A model generated the notes under the pieces. That model did not search any database. It worked only from the letters and a program-made list of their open reading frames with translations, and had not been told where the DNA came from. Below are positions 9,201 to 17,545 of a DNA stretch of 42,897 bases, piece by piece. Positions within the stretch are counted from its first letter, which is position 1; every line of letters starts with the position of its first letter. The position numbers were made by a program, and so were the translations under genes. The DNA is taken from positions 1 through 42,897 of the forward strand of contig NZ_JADILK010000036.1 of NCBI RefSeq assembly GCF_017355165.1, written 5' to 3'. The stretch is from Bacillus sp. SD075 (lineage in GTDB: Bacteria; Bacillota; Bacilli; Bacillales; DSM-1321).

Positions 9201-9963
9201 CGGTTCCAACCGGCAACACCTCTTCCCAACGTTCTTCCAAAATGATAGAAGGTACATTACGCACAGTAATCTTGCTGGCATTAATCAACCGCTGTTTGGC
9301 CTGATTGATCACATTATGAATTTTTACGTCATTCGCAAAATAGATCACCTGATCGTAGGAGTAAAGCTGATGGTCCTGTCGTCCACCGGAAAGCATGTCA
9401 TCAAACATCTTAAACTTGTAATCATAACGCTTACGATCTTTCTTGTTCAATTCCAGCTCAACCCAAGTGGTAGTCACATTCCCATCTGTTCCTTTAAAAA
9501 AGAAAACGACATCTGGTATGCGGTCTCGATTATCATTGTAGGCCTTCAATTTACTTCGATTATCTCCTTCTCCTATCATAGAAAAACGAATTTCTCTCTC
9601 TGTCCGATATTTAAAGTCAACGGCCTGCTTTTCCGATTGTAGTTCGTAAAAAAGGATCAAGTCCGTAATAAGAAGATCATGCTGCATGGTGTAGATCGTT
9701 GCCTTATTTGGAACGGTTACATTGACATTCGTTAATTTCCTGGCCTCAATCGTTCCAAGATAAACCCCTACTTTATGTGCAATGCGTTCATGCTTGACAA
9801 ACTTTTGGCCTTCTAATTTTCGTAGCCTGCGATAAACACGGTGAATGTTCGGCTCCCTGAATTTCAACATGATTTGTTTGGCCGTCACCATACCATTCCT
9901 CAAAATAAACGATAAATACTCCAAATCTTTCTCTTTCAACGAAGTGTACTTTAGCATTACCAA
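9169..9963 (-). CDS. Replication-relaxation family protein (winged helix + nuclease-like fold)
   Basis: About 264 residues. The region after the ribosome site reads GAGG-ATG-ATA-TTT-TTG-GTA-ATG; the first ATG (9972) has no spacing, so the TTG at 9963 (nine bases) or the ATG at 9957 (fifteen bases) is the likely start. N-terminal winged-helix-like region (MVTAKQIMLKF, then VYRRLRKLEGQKFV, about residues 25-60), followed by a domain with RIPDVVFFFKG and WVELELNKKD, which looks like the PD-(D/E)xK-like core of the replication-relaxation family (PF13814). Members are common in transfer loci of Bacillaceae plasmids next to the coupling protein and may act on the origin of transfer. First gene of the operon. 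No relaxase HUH motif is present. Confidence 0.8.
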   Translation of the reverse strand: MVMLKYTSLKEKDLEYLSFILRNGMVTAKQIMLKFREPNIHRVYRRLRKLEGQKFVKHERIAHKVGVYLGTIEARKLTNVNVTVPNKATIYTMQHDLLITDLILFYELQSEKQAVDFKYRTEREIRFSMIGEGDNRSKLKAYNDNRDRIPDVVFFFKGTDGNVTTTWVELELNKKDRKRYDYKFKMFDDMLSGGRQDHQLYSYDQVIYFANDVKIHNVINQAKQRLINASKITVRNVPSIILEERWEEVLPVGTDGKPGRVEAD

Positions 9964-10128
9964 AAATATCATCCTCTTCTAGAAAATATAGGAACCACTC
10001 TCCCTCTTAAAGTTTACCAAAATAGTTATTATTTTCATAAATAAAACCGCAAGTAAAACCACAACTAATAAAATAAATGATTGAAGTATTTTCAGGCCCA
10101 GCCAAAACAATACATCTAAGAAAAATCC

Positions 10129-10157
10129 ATAACACAGTTAAGCTCTTATTTAGTCAA
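10129..10157 (-). promoter_or_regulatory. Candidate sigma-A promoter of the transfer operon
   Basis: On the minus strand TTGACT (10157-10152), a 17-base spacer and TGTTAT (10134-10129) make a fair sigma-A promoter about 165 bases before the first transfer gene. The -10 is only four of six to consensus. Confidence 0.4.
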
Positions 10158-10277
10158 CAACCACAATAAGAATGGATTAAAAATGTATGTTTATACAATC
10201 CTGTAAAATAATATTGCCCTTGTTAAACCCTCTACATTAATCTCCCATACCTACCATTTCTCCACTTTCTTATTCCC

Positions 10278-10355
10278 TTGACCTTGAACTAGATCCTGAA
10301 CTTTTTTATTTTTGAACTTGATATTTGACCTTGAACTAAATCACTTGAACTTAAT
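10278..10355. repeat. Cluster of TTGACCTTGAACTA/TTGAACTT short direct repeats
   Basis: TTGACCTTGAACTA occurs at 10278-10291 and again 47 bases on at 10325-10338, and shorter TTGAACTT forms lie at about 10312 and 10344. The repeats all point the same way and sit between the transfer promoter and the nested inverted repeat, which suggests binding sites for a transfer regulator or relaxosome protein. Confidence 0.5.
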
Positions 10356-10411
10356 TCTTATCTCTTCAACTACCTAACTATCACTCCTCCCCATTATCTA
10401 AAATCTAACCT

Positions 10412-10555
10412 GACCACCCCAATCACACTTTGAATACCTCCGCCTTTATTTGAGTAGCAGAAGACCTCGGCTATGTTTACGTAGTATAGGCGAGGTCTTC
10501 TGCGGGTACCGAGAATGAACAGGGGGTGTTCAGTCCTTGTGTGAATGGGGTGGTC
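10412..10555. other. Nested inverted repeat, candidate origin of transfer (oriT)
   Basis: An inner hairpin has 13-bp perfect arms (GCAGAAGACCTCG at 10457-10469 against 10491-10503), extended after one mismatch by CTAT/ATAG, with an 11-base loop. An outer pair, GACCACCCCAATCACAC (10412-10428) and GTGTGAATGGGGTGGTC (10539-10555), pairs at 16 of 17 positions, and a small GAACA/TGTTC hairpin lies at 10517-10531. No T-run follows, so a terminator is unlikely. The position just upstream of the transfer operon, in a gene-free stretch, makes an oriT or a structured origin/ncRNA plausible. The nick site cannot be assigned. Confidence 0.5.
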
Positions 10556-11150
10556 GTCATTTTAAGACCGCAAATAATAAAGACATTCATTACCCTTCCA
10601 TTTACGTATATGAATCTATATTATTTGCTATTTTTTTACTTATTTTTAGTCTACTAGACGTACATTTGTTTGGCAATGATTGTAAAGAGAATTGAATAAA
10701 AATTACCATATTTTTGGATGGTGACTTGTGTAGTATCACCTACACAGACTAAAAATCTAATACTAAAATCACCTGCTCATAAAACACAATAAGGACTAAA
10801 GATACCTAGCTTACGTTTCATAATGAAAACAATTAAAGATTACTGAAGATCTAAGATCACCTTTTGAAAGCCAAAAAACCCACAAACTAAAATTCCCTAT
10901 ATGTATTAAATAATGAATAAAAATAAATAACTAACAGTTAACCTGACGTCTACTACTATCCCCACAAAATTCACTTTTAACCATGCAAACACCATGATAT
11001 TCCCTGAATAAAATTAAGTAAACAAGAGTGATCATCAGCTTAAACACCCAAGCCCCCGTAAAAACACTAAGTATAAGGAACAGCAGTAATTCTTAAAGAC
11101 CCCACAGGAAGGATACTATAGATATGTATTGGCAGACTGGCTTATTATTT
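10556..11150. other. AT-rich gene-free spacer
   Basis: About 600 bases with no supportable gene on either strand. The only structure I see is a short GTGTAG/CTACAC inverted repeat near 10729-10746, in a run that also holds GGTGA/TCACC arms. The rep gene ends at the right border; no convincing terminator was seen for it. Confidence 0.5.
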
Positions 11151-12701
11151 TCAAGAAGTCATCTTATCCGGCGGAGAAGATCCGGAACTATATATTAGGT
11201 CCACTTCATGAGTCAATAATTCGGCTTCCAATGTGGGTAATGGAAGGGTAGCAGTAAATTGATTCGGAACGGGAAGCAATTCGGCAAACGTCAGCTGGGT
11301 TTGCCGAATGTGATTCCTACGTAATAGCAACAAGCTCCTGAATAGCATGGAACGGCTGGCCAGTTTGGTGACTGCCCCGCGTCCTCGGCCAATCGTAAAC
11401 TTTTTGATTTTACTAGAGTGCTTGCAGACCTCTTTAAGCGTGGATAGGGGAATCCCAAAGGTTTCAGCAAGGTTTTTCAAAGAAGCCTCCAAAAACGGCG
11501 TTTCAGGGCTCGTATGGGTATCCAGATAGGCAATGATATCCTCTTCCCACTCCTTATAATGGGAACGCACTCGTTCTTCCCGAGGTTTTTTGAATTTATA
11601 CCACCCTTCCCTACCCTTGAATTTAGCTTGTCCATCTGTCCAAAGCTCGAGTAAGTCTTCCACATATGAACGCTTTACGCCCTTATATTTTCCTGAATAA
11701 GCACTCTTCAGGATTCGTTCGAATTCTCTTTTCTTAAGGGGTTGTTCCAGGTTACTGTTGAATTGATCAAGTTCATCATAAGCATCTTCGATTGTCTTAT
11801 CACTTGCATAATTGGCAAGTGCAAGTGTCATGAGCGCATTATTGCGGCTGGATCCGTAATGCCCCTCCTCGATGTGTATAGCTCGAATAAGCGCACGATA
11901 CCAGTCGGAAGAGGTCTGATCGATTGCTGTTGCATTCTTGTTATAGACCACACGCAGGAAGTTCCTATTCTCCTGCTCTTCATACTGTTTGGACCAGGTA
12001 AGCAGTAGGCCCGTATTGGCAGGCTTGTCATAGAAATCCAGTACATTGTCTTCTCTTGGGATGCGGTAGAAGCCGAAAGGGATACATCCGGTATCGACCG
12101 GTACATATTTCTTAAGCGCTTTTCGAATATTTTCTGACAGACGCTCGGCCACTCTTAAAGCCTTGTAATCGTGTTTTTTGTTTATGTGGAAGGGAGTTTC
12201 CAGGACAAAGAAAACCTGGAAACCCCTTGGCGTTTCCAGCAGGAGATTTGGCCTTGGCAATCCCAATTCCTCACATCCAAGATAAAGGGCGTACAGATCC
12301 ACTTCCTTCGAATCTATATCAAGTCCTATGACATGGATTTGTTTAAGGTTTTCACGCTGATGCCCCTTGATGATGCGGTTTTTGAAATCATAGTATGTAC
12401 CACCTCGGTAGGTATTGGGTGTCCAGTGTGAGAGGTTTTGATACTTTTCCTGAAGCGTTTCATAAGAGGTCACGACGAAGCCTTTTCCCTCCACAAGTTC
12501 TGCCTTGGACGGCGATACAAAGACCACGCCTTTACGATTCTTGGTTTCCCTCATGGTCTTCTCGTATGCCACCACTCTTTTTATAGGTTGGCTTGTACCC
12601 TTTTTTTTGTATAGAAGCAACCCATCATGGGTCATAAATTGTATGATTTCAACGATTGAATGAAGGCCTCTTTTATGATTTTCTGCCAATGGAGTTCCCA
12701 T
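11151..12701 (-). CDS. Plasmid replication protein with primase (AEP-type) domain
   Basis: 516 residues from ATG 12701 (MGTPLAENHK), which has AAGGAAGG six bases upstream; an ATG 33 bases further up lacks a site. The core looks like an archaeo-eukaryotic-type primase: the GLDIDSKE metal-binding DxD pair (Asp128 and Asp130), then a LLLETPRGFQVFFVLETP strand-turn-strand at about 151-168 and a basic FYRIPRED segment. A PriCT-like helical region follows (NALMTLALANYAS), and a winged-helix segment (SLKNLAETFGIPLSTLKEV) near residue 410. Such proteins initiate replication of large Bacillaceae plasmids. It reads away from an iteron-rich region with a divergent HTH protein, which supports the role. 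Family-level confidence is good; the replicon type is not named. Confidence 0.8.
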   Translation of the reverse strand: MGTPLAENHKRGLHSIVEIIQFMTHDGLLLYKKKGTSQPIKRVVAYEKTMRETKNRKGVVFVSPSKAELVEGKGFVVTSYETLQEKYQNLSHWTPNTYRGGTYYDFKNRIIKGHQRENLKQIHVIGLDIDSKEVDLYALYLGCEELGLPRPNLLLETPRGFQVFFVLETPFHINKKHDYKALRVAERLSENIRKALKKYVPVDTGCIPFGFYRIPREDNVLDFYDKPANTGLLLTWSKQYEEQENRNFLRVVYNKNATAIDQTSSDWYRALIRAIHIEEGHYGSSRNNALMTLALANYASDKTIEDAYDELDQFNSNLEQPLKKREFERILKSAYSGKYKGVKRSYVEDLLELWTDGQAKFKGREGWYKFKKPREERVRSHYKEWEEDIIAYLDTHTSPETPFLEASLKNLAETFGIPLSTLKEVCKHSSKIKKFTIGRGRGAVTKLASRSMLFRSLLLLRRNHIRQTQLTFAELLPVPNQFTATLPLPTLEAELLTHEVDLIYSSGSSPPDKMTS

Positions 12702-12918
12702 GATTCGCACCTTCCTTCTAATACTTGAATACAAACAGCTAAAGTTAAAAAAATTGGACCGATTTCCACTTCTTACATGGAACTTTTTGTTGAATAAAGT
12801 ATATCGAACTCGACTTTTGAAAAAGGGTGCTCTCTAAGGGAAATGCACCAAAAATAAAAAGGACCCTGAGTCTTAGAGCCCCAAGGGATTGAAAAAAATA
12901 TCAAAATTTTTTATTATG

Positions 12919-13433
12919 CAGGTTCCGCTCGCTTTTTGCACCAAAAAGGCCAATAATGGACCATTTGTGCACATGTGTGAAATTGAATGGGTTCCTGAAA
13001 AGGCCTGTCATAATAAGCTTTTTTAACGTTGAACCAAAAATGATGCCAAACAGGTTCCGCTCAACTTTTTGGGCTTGTGGTGCACTTTTGGTATACAGAT
13101 TCCGCTCAACTTTTCAATTTTCCATCAAAAGGAGAGTGCAATTTTATGGTTGAGAAAAATAAATCGGTGCTGAATAGTTGTTTCTCCAACGTTTCCCCCT
13201 CCTACACAGGTTCCGCTCACTTCTTCTCCGAAAAAATAAGTTTGGTGCATTTTTTTCATAAGATAGTACACAGGTTCCGCTCGAACTCATTGTATTGGTG
13301 CATATTTTACTCAATTTCCCCAAAAGGATTTCAAATTGGAATTTTTCTAAGAATCCATGATCACTAAAAAATGTTCCACATATAGGGTATATGTGGTGCA
13401 TTTCATCTGTAAAATGGTACACAGGTTCCGCTC
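12919..13433 (+). repeat. Replication origin iterons, six copies of CAGGTTCCGCTC
   Basis: CAGGTTCCGCTC occurs at 12919-12930, 13051-13062, 13208-13219, 13271-13282 and 13422-13433, with one variant CAGATTCCGCTC at 13096-13107. All have the same orientation; several are preceded by TACA. Start-to-start spacing is irregular (132, 45, 112, 63 and 151). An inverted half-copy, ACCTGTGTA, lies at 13619-13627. They fill the 1-kb gene-free gap between divergent rep genes, the normal place for an iteron-type oriV. Copy number and handcuffing control by these repeats is the standard model for such origins, inferred here. Confidence 0.85.
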
Positions 13434-13666
13434 ACAGCTAGAATAATGGTGCATTTCTTTGAATACTGGAGTTCATTTGAAAAATCAAATAGTGTTAATA
13501 GTGAAGGGGCTGACTATTCCTCCTTTTTCTTTAAAGCGTTCAGCTAGTGGGAATTCCTCATAATAGAGATGTGTTGGAAATTAGACTGGAACTGGTGCAT
13601 ATGCACCATTATTTCGAAACCTGTGTAGTAAATGGTGCATTTACTCTTCGAAATGTGGTCCACTCT

Positions 13667-13675
13667 TGTTATAAT
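13667..13675 (+). promoter_or_regulatory. Extended -10 promoter of the 622-residue replication gene
   Basis: TGTTATAAT is a perfect extended -10 element 73 bases before the ATG at 13748. No good -35 is visible. It is bracketed by TGGTGCAT octamers at 13633 and 13686, which would allow repression by a protein bound there. Confidence 0.6.
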
Positions 13676-13747
13676 GATAAAAAAGTGGTGCATTTTAGAT
13701 GAAAAGGTTCTAATCTTTCCACCCAAGGATTCCCTGCAATAGAGAGG

Positions 13748-15616
13748 ATGGGGTTGTTGTTGAGGTATCAGGATATACATGATCGTATGATTTTGAACTA
13801 TGAGTTCCTGAAAATTTCTATTTTCGAAGAAACCAAGATTTTGTTTGAAGATCGTCCTTATATTTTGGATAAATGGAAACAGGAAGCCTATCGGATGACG
13901 GAGGAAGAGGTAAAAAATCAGGTTCCGGGCTTTTCCATGGGACCAAGCTTTCGGGCCTTATTTTCCTTGTTCACTCAAACGTTATACTTCGAAAAACTTA
14001 TAACAAAAGAAATGATAAAAAAGGCCGTGGACAGTTATCAGGATACAATCAAGGTCATATTGGCCGGCCATTTCATACACGAATTCCCGATGGATGAGAT
14101 AAAACGCAGTGCGAACGAAGAGAAAATAAGTGAGGCCTTGAGCCGCCACTATATCTATTCAAGCATGGATATTGACTATCATTTAATGAGAGACATCGTG
14201 ACAAAGAAAAAGGACTTTAAAAAAGGAGAGGCTGGTCTCTTGGCAACCGAGATTATAGACAACCGTGGACACGTTAGAGGATTAGCTGAAATAAGGCCCC
14301 CAGAATCTCAGAAAGAGGAACTAGCCTCCGATCAACAGGAAATGTGGCTTGAACTGATAGAATCTACTATAAATTCATTGGATGAAATGACCGCCGACCT
14401 CTTTGACTTAATTACATATTTATGGATGGTCTCGCCCAAGTCCATTGACGGTTATATTGAGTTTCATAGCAATGATGCCTTACAGCTTAGGAACTTGAAG
14501 AAACGGACAGCACAAGGACGGGAACTGGACTTCCGTGAGGAAGATCGCTTCAATATCATGAAACGGGTTGCTGCACTATCAAGCATTTGGATCTCTCTGG
14601 GCAATCAACAGGTAAAAGTGATCAACACCCAGGATATCCAGGACAATGAACTTTATGAATTCAAGGATTTCCAGAGAATGTTCGAAATCGGAAAAATCCG
14701 TGTTGCTTATGATAAAAAGACCGGGGAAGCGAAAGGGATATATGCCGTACAGGTAAAGCCGTCCCCTGTTCTTACCCCTTACTTAGATGGACCAAATCGC
14801 ACACTGGGCTTGTTGGATTTAAAAGTGTTTCAGTATAGCCACTACACACAGCGTGAACACAAGCGATTGACCCGCTACCTGAATCTACAGTGGAAAATCA
14901 GGACCATTAGAAGGTCCTTGCATCAACCGTTTAAGGTCTCTACCCTGTTGAAAACAATGGACATATCCAGTCGATATAACGGGGTGCAAAAAAGGGATAA
15001 GTTTGAAAACGTTTTGGATGAATTGCAAAAGGACAGCGTGATCAGCAGCTGGAGCTACACCGAGGAGATCGATGAGGAACAAGTTGGGAAAAAAGGATGG
15101 TTCCAAGGCTATTGGACCAAGTTGAATGTGCTTATTCTACCAACAGACATTGTCGTTAAAGAGAACCAGAAAAAAATGATGATAGATTCAAACCGCTTGG
15201 TGAATGAGGAAATTATTGAACGGATGAATCAGATAAGTCACGAAAATTCTATTTCAGAAGACCTTTTTTTCTCCCAGGACTTTTCACTAAATGAGTTGGC
15301 TCCTACACTTGAAATAGAAGACTCCATTGAGATTCCATCCAAAGTGACATCCGAGATCACCAGTAGTCTTCCGAAAACAGAGCAGCAGACATTTCATTTT
15401 GGACCCGAAAAGGAATTGGCGCTTTCTCCTGAGACGATGAGAGAGATGATGGACTCCCAAAATATGAGTATCCGACAGACGGCAGAGGAAATCGGCATTT
15501 CCCACTCTACCCTTTCGCGATACCTAAGAAAGGAAAATAAGCGTCAAAACAACAAGAACGATGAAAAAATGCTCAATTGGATAAAAGAAAAATCCAAAAG
15601 ACAAAACTCTAATTGA
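13748..15616 (+). CDS. Putative replication/iteron-binding protein with C-terminal HTH
   Basis: Up to 622 residues. The ATG at 13748 touches the AGAGG ribosome site; in-frame TTG codons at 13754 and 13757 are better spaced, so the true start may lose two or three residues. I do not recognise the N-terminal 550 residues, which look helical and soluble with no membrane segment or NTPase motif. At about 575-600 a clear helix-turn-helix occurs (SIRQTAEEIGISHSTLSRYL), followed by a Lys/Asn-rich basic end. It diverges from the AEP Rep gene across the iterons and is followed by a strong terminator, so a role as origin-binding initiator partner or copy-number regulator is the best guess. It could also be only a regulator. 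Confidence 0.6.
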   Translation: MGLLLRYQDIHDRMILNYEFLKISIFEETKILFEDRPYILDKWKQEAYRMTEEEVKNQVPGFSMGPSFRALFSLFTQTLYFEKLITKEMIKKAVDSYQDTIKVILAGHFIHEFPMDEIKRSANEEKISEALSRHYIYSSMDIDYHLMRDIVTKKKDFKKGEAGLLATEIIDNRGHVRGLAEIRPPESQKEELASDQQEMWLELIESTINSLDEMTADLFDLITYLWMVSPKSIDGYIEFHSNDALQLRNLKKRTAQGRELDFREEDRFNIMKRVAALSSIWISLGNQQVKVINTQDIQDNELYEFKDFQRMFEIGKIRVAYDKKTGEAKGIYAVQVKPSPVLTPYLDGPNRTLGLLDLKVFQYSHYTQREHKRLTRYLNLQWKIRTIRRSLHQPFKVSTLLKTMDISSRYNGVQKRDKFENVLDELQKDSVISSWSYTEEIDEEQVGKKGWFQGYWTKLNVLILPTDIVVKENQKKMMIDSNRLVNEEIIERMNQISHENSISEDLFFSQDFSLNELAPTLEIEDSIEIPSKVTSEITSSLPKTEQQTFHFGPEKELALSPETMREMMDSQNMSIRQTAEEIGISHSTLSRYLRKENKRQNNKNDEKMLNWIKEKSKRQNSN

Positions 15617-15640
15617 TTATCGTTAGAGTTTTGTCTTTTT
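15599..15640 (+). terminator. Rho-independent terminator
   Basis: Perfect 14-bp arms AGACAAAACTCTAA (15599-15612) and TTAGAGTTTTGTCT (15623-15636), ten-base loop, then TTTT. The stem overlaps the stop codon of the 622-residue gene. Confidence 0.9.
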
Positions 15641-15674
15641 GTTTACTCCCTACATTGGGACAAGAAATTCTCAA

Positions 15675-15726
15675 TTGCATGCAATTTGCATTCAAGTTTG
15701 ACAGTTGCATACAAAAAGCATACAAT
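15675..15726 (+). promoter_or_regulatory. Partition operon promoter embedded in GCAT repeats (candidate parC centromere/operator)
   Basis: TTGACA (15698-15703), 17 bases and TACAAT (15721-15726) form a near-consensus sigma-A promoter. TTGCAT lies at 15675, 15686 and 15705, and GCATACAA at 15707 and 15718; the GCAT cores are spaced 11, 19 and 11 bases, one helical turn within each pair. In ParMRC-type systems the adaptor ParR binds direct repeats that overlap the promoter and also serve as centromere, which fits this arrangement. Confidence 0.75.
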
Positions 15727-15777
15727 CAGAATATAGTTCAATGAAAATAAATGAAACCAAGGAGGAATCTATTAAAA

Positions 15778-16920
15778 ATGGCTAGATTTGTATCAGTTGA
15801 TGTTGGTAATGATGCGGTGAAAGGATTCTTGGGAAGTATTGAAAATCGTGTATACATACCGAACGTTATAGCAGAAGTGCAAGATCGGGAAATTGTGGAA
15901 ATGGAAAAAAACATATTGAATGGATTACATGTGGAGATCACTTCATCCGCCTTAAAAAATAAAAACGGAAGTTTTGCAGTCGGAAAGTTAGCATCCAAGT
16001 ATCCAAATAATGACGAATTAACACCAGACCAGGATAAATCCGAGAGTGACCAACCTGTCATCATGCTATTGACAACCCTTGCATATGATGCCGTGGAACA
16101 ATTTCCTGAAGAAGATGGTGTGATTGAAGCCACTTATTATTTATCAACAGGATTGCCTCTGGATGAAACTAAACAAGGAAAAGCTAAAGACTTCCGAAAA
16201 AAATTGAAAAACTCCCAACATGAAGTAAAATTCTTAAAAACCCCTTCCCTGGAAGGTAAAATTGTTCGGATTAAATTCGAACAAATCCTAGTGAATACGG
16301 AAGGATTCGCAGCATTTGTGGATTTAACAACAAATAATGACGGTTCTACCAAAAACGAAGAACTCATGGGAAAAACAATCCTCATCAACGATATTGGGGG
16401 CTTATCAACGGACTCAGCCATCATCACCGATGAAGCTGAAGTGGATAATGAATACAGCAATGGAATAAAAAGAGGTGTATCCACCTATTTGGATAATATT
16501 ATCAAGAAAGTGTATTCCAAATACAAATACACCATTAAAAGTAGACGCACACTCGTAGAAATCATCACAAATGAACAGCCTGATGAACAATATCATATCT
16601 GGGTTAATGGGAATAGAGTGTCCATAAAGGATATCATTGATGAAGAATTATCCGTTTTGGCCAAGGAAGAATATAAATTAATTAAAGATATGTGGCGGAA
16701 TGTTCCGGACATAAGACTGGCCTATCAAATTGGTGGCGGATCCTTGGTGTTAAAACCTTACCTGAATGCACTGAATCAAGCTGACAAAAACTACCCTCTC
16801 CGTTTCGTATCGGAAGATGACAGCGTATGGATGATTACACGAGCCTATTTTAAAATTTTGCTTATGTATTTACAAAGTAAAGGGATATCTACACAAAACG
16901 TGGCAGCTACAAAAGAGTGA
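15778..16920 (+). CDS. parM: ParM/StbA-family actin-like ATPase (plasmid segregation)
   Basis: 380 residues from ATG 15778 (MARFVSVDVGND); an in-frame ATG at 15751 lies upstream of the GGAGG site and is excluded. Actin-fold signatures: phosphate-1 VDVGND (residues 7-12), phosphate-2 NDIGGLSTD near residue 205, and the adenosine motif IGGGSLVL near residue 320. ParM-like filaments push or pull sister plasmids apart; the adaptor is probably the next gene, nine bases downstream. It is read from a promoter with GCAT repeats. Actin-like families in Bacillus plasmids are diverse (AlfA, Alp7A, ParM), and the exact clade cannot be told by eye. Confidence 0.9.
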   Translation: MARFVSVDVGNDAVKGFLGSIENRVYIPNVIAEVQDREIVEMEKNILNGLHVEITSSALKNKNGSFAVGKLASKYPNNDELTPDQDKSESDQPVIMLLTTLAYDAVEQFPEEDGVIEATYYLSTGLPLDETKQGKAKDFRKKLKNSQHEVKFLKTPSLEGKIVRIKFEQILVNTEGFAAFVDLTTNNDGSTKNEELMGKTILINDIGGLSTDSAIITDEAEVDNEYSNGIKRGVSTYLDNIIKKVYSKYKYTIKSRRTLVEIITNEQPDEQYHIWVNGNRVSIKDIIDEELSVLAKEEYKLIKDMWRNVPDIRLAYQIGGGSLVLKPYLNALNQADKNYPLRFVSEDDSVWMITRAYFKILLMYLQSKGISTQNVAATKE

Positions 16921-16929
16921 TATAAATCC

Positions 16930-17349
16930 ATGGAACAATTTGAGCCTGGAAAAACCATCTCTTTTCGCTTACCCTCTGACACCCCTTTACATGTCAGTGA
17001 GTATTTAATAAGCAGGAAAAAGGAATTAGGCAGGAAATTCAGTAGTGAAATAGCTCCAATCTTTGTTAAGGCGGTTTCGCAAAAAGCCTTGGGGAATACA
17101 GATAGCGATCAAATCACCATTAGTCTGCCCGAAGGTTTGACAGCTGAACAAAAGGAATGGATGAACCACCCTAATACAAGGGCATTGATTGGTCAACTTC
17201 TTTATCAGGTAGTGACCAAGCCTACTAAAGCCTTTGAATTTAATCAGACTCTTGAAAATAAGCAAGAAGAAAACACTGCATTTAAAGCAAATGCAGCCAT
17301 TCAAAAATTCGCACAAAAAACATTCTTAGATTTTGACGACGACGACTAA
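16930..17349 (+). CDS. ParR-like adaptor/centromere-binding protein
   Basis: 139 residues, starting nine bases after the actin-like gene and ending at a terminator. The N-terminus KTISFRLPSDTP followed by helices (LHVSEYLISRKKELGRKFS) resembles a ribbon-helix-helix domain with a beta strand carrying alternate polar residues, as in ParR-type proteins. The C-terminal half is helical and acidic, ending in DFDDDD. Expected role: bind the GCAT repeats upstream of the operon and couple them to the filament, while repressing the promoter. Family sequence is poorly conserved, so the call rests mainly on context and size. Confidence 0.75.
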   Translation: MEQFEPGKTISFRLPSDTPLHVSEYLISRKKELGRKFSSEIAPIFVKAVSQKALGNTDSDQITISLPEGLTAEQKEWMNHPNTRALIGQLLYQVVTKPTKAFEFNQTLENKQEENTAFKANAAIQKFAQKTFLDFDDDD

Positions 17350-17372
17350 CCCCATCCTTTGATGGGGTTTTC
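17350..17372 (+). terminator. Terminator of the partition operon
   Basis: CCCCATC-CTTT-GATGGGG stem (7 bp) followed by TTTTCC, beginning within the stop region of the ParR-like gene. Confidence 0.85.
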
Positions 17373-17545
17373 CTGTTATAGACAAAATCAGTCAAAATCA
17401 GAGAAAGGACATTGCTTATAGAAAGTCAAATACATATAGAACGCTATATAGAGCACAAAAAACCTGTATTCTACATTTATTTGGTTACTCAATCGCTTAG
17501 AAAGTTACCCCTCCCCCCAAATTGTACCAAACGAATCTCTTTATA

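Larger units (their letters stand above)
12843..13693. repeat. TGGTGCAT octamer repeats interleaved with the iterons
   Basis: TGGTGCAT is found at 13244, 13296, 13394, 13447, 13593, 13633 and 13686 on the plus strand and as ATGCACCA at 12843 and 13601; heptamer TGGTGCA forms lie at 13078 and, inverted, at 12937. At 13593-13608 two copies abut as the perfect palindrome TGGTGCATATGCACCA. Copies flank both divergent promoters, so they are likely operators for an autoregulated dimeric replication protein, separate from the iterons. Confidence 0.75.

Noticed and set aside
10457..10503. Terminator of the rep or transfer genes
   Set aside because: No T-run on either side and far from any gene end; part of a larger nested structure.
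12919..13433. CRISPR-like direct repeats at the origin
   Set aside because: Repeats are only 12 bp, irregularly spaced and sit between replication genes; iterons explain them.
15738..16484. Two minus-strand ORFs (115 and 131 codons)
   Set aside because: Antisense to the ParM-like gene with its intact actin motifs.
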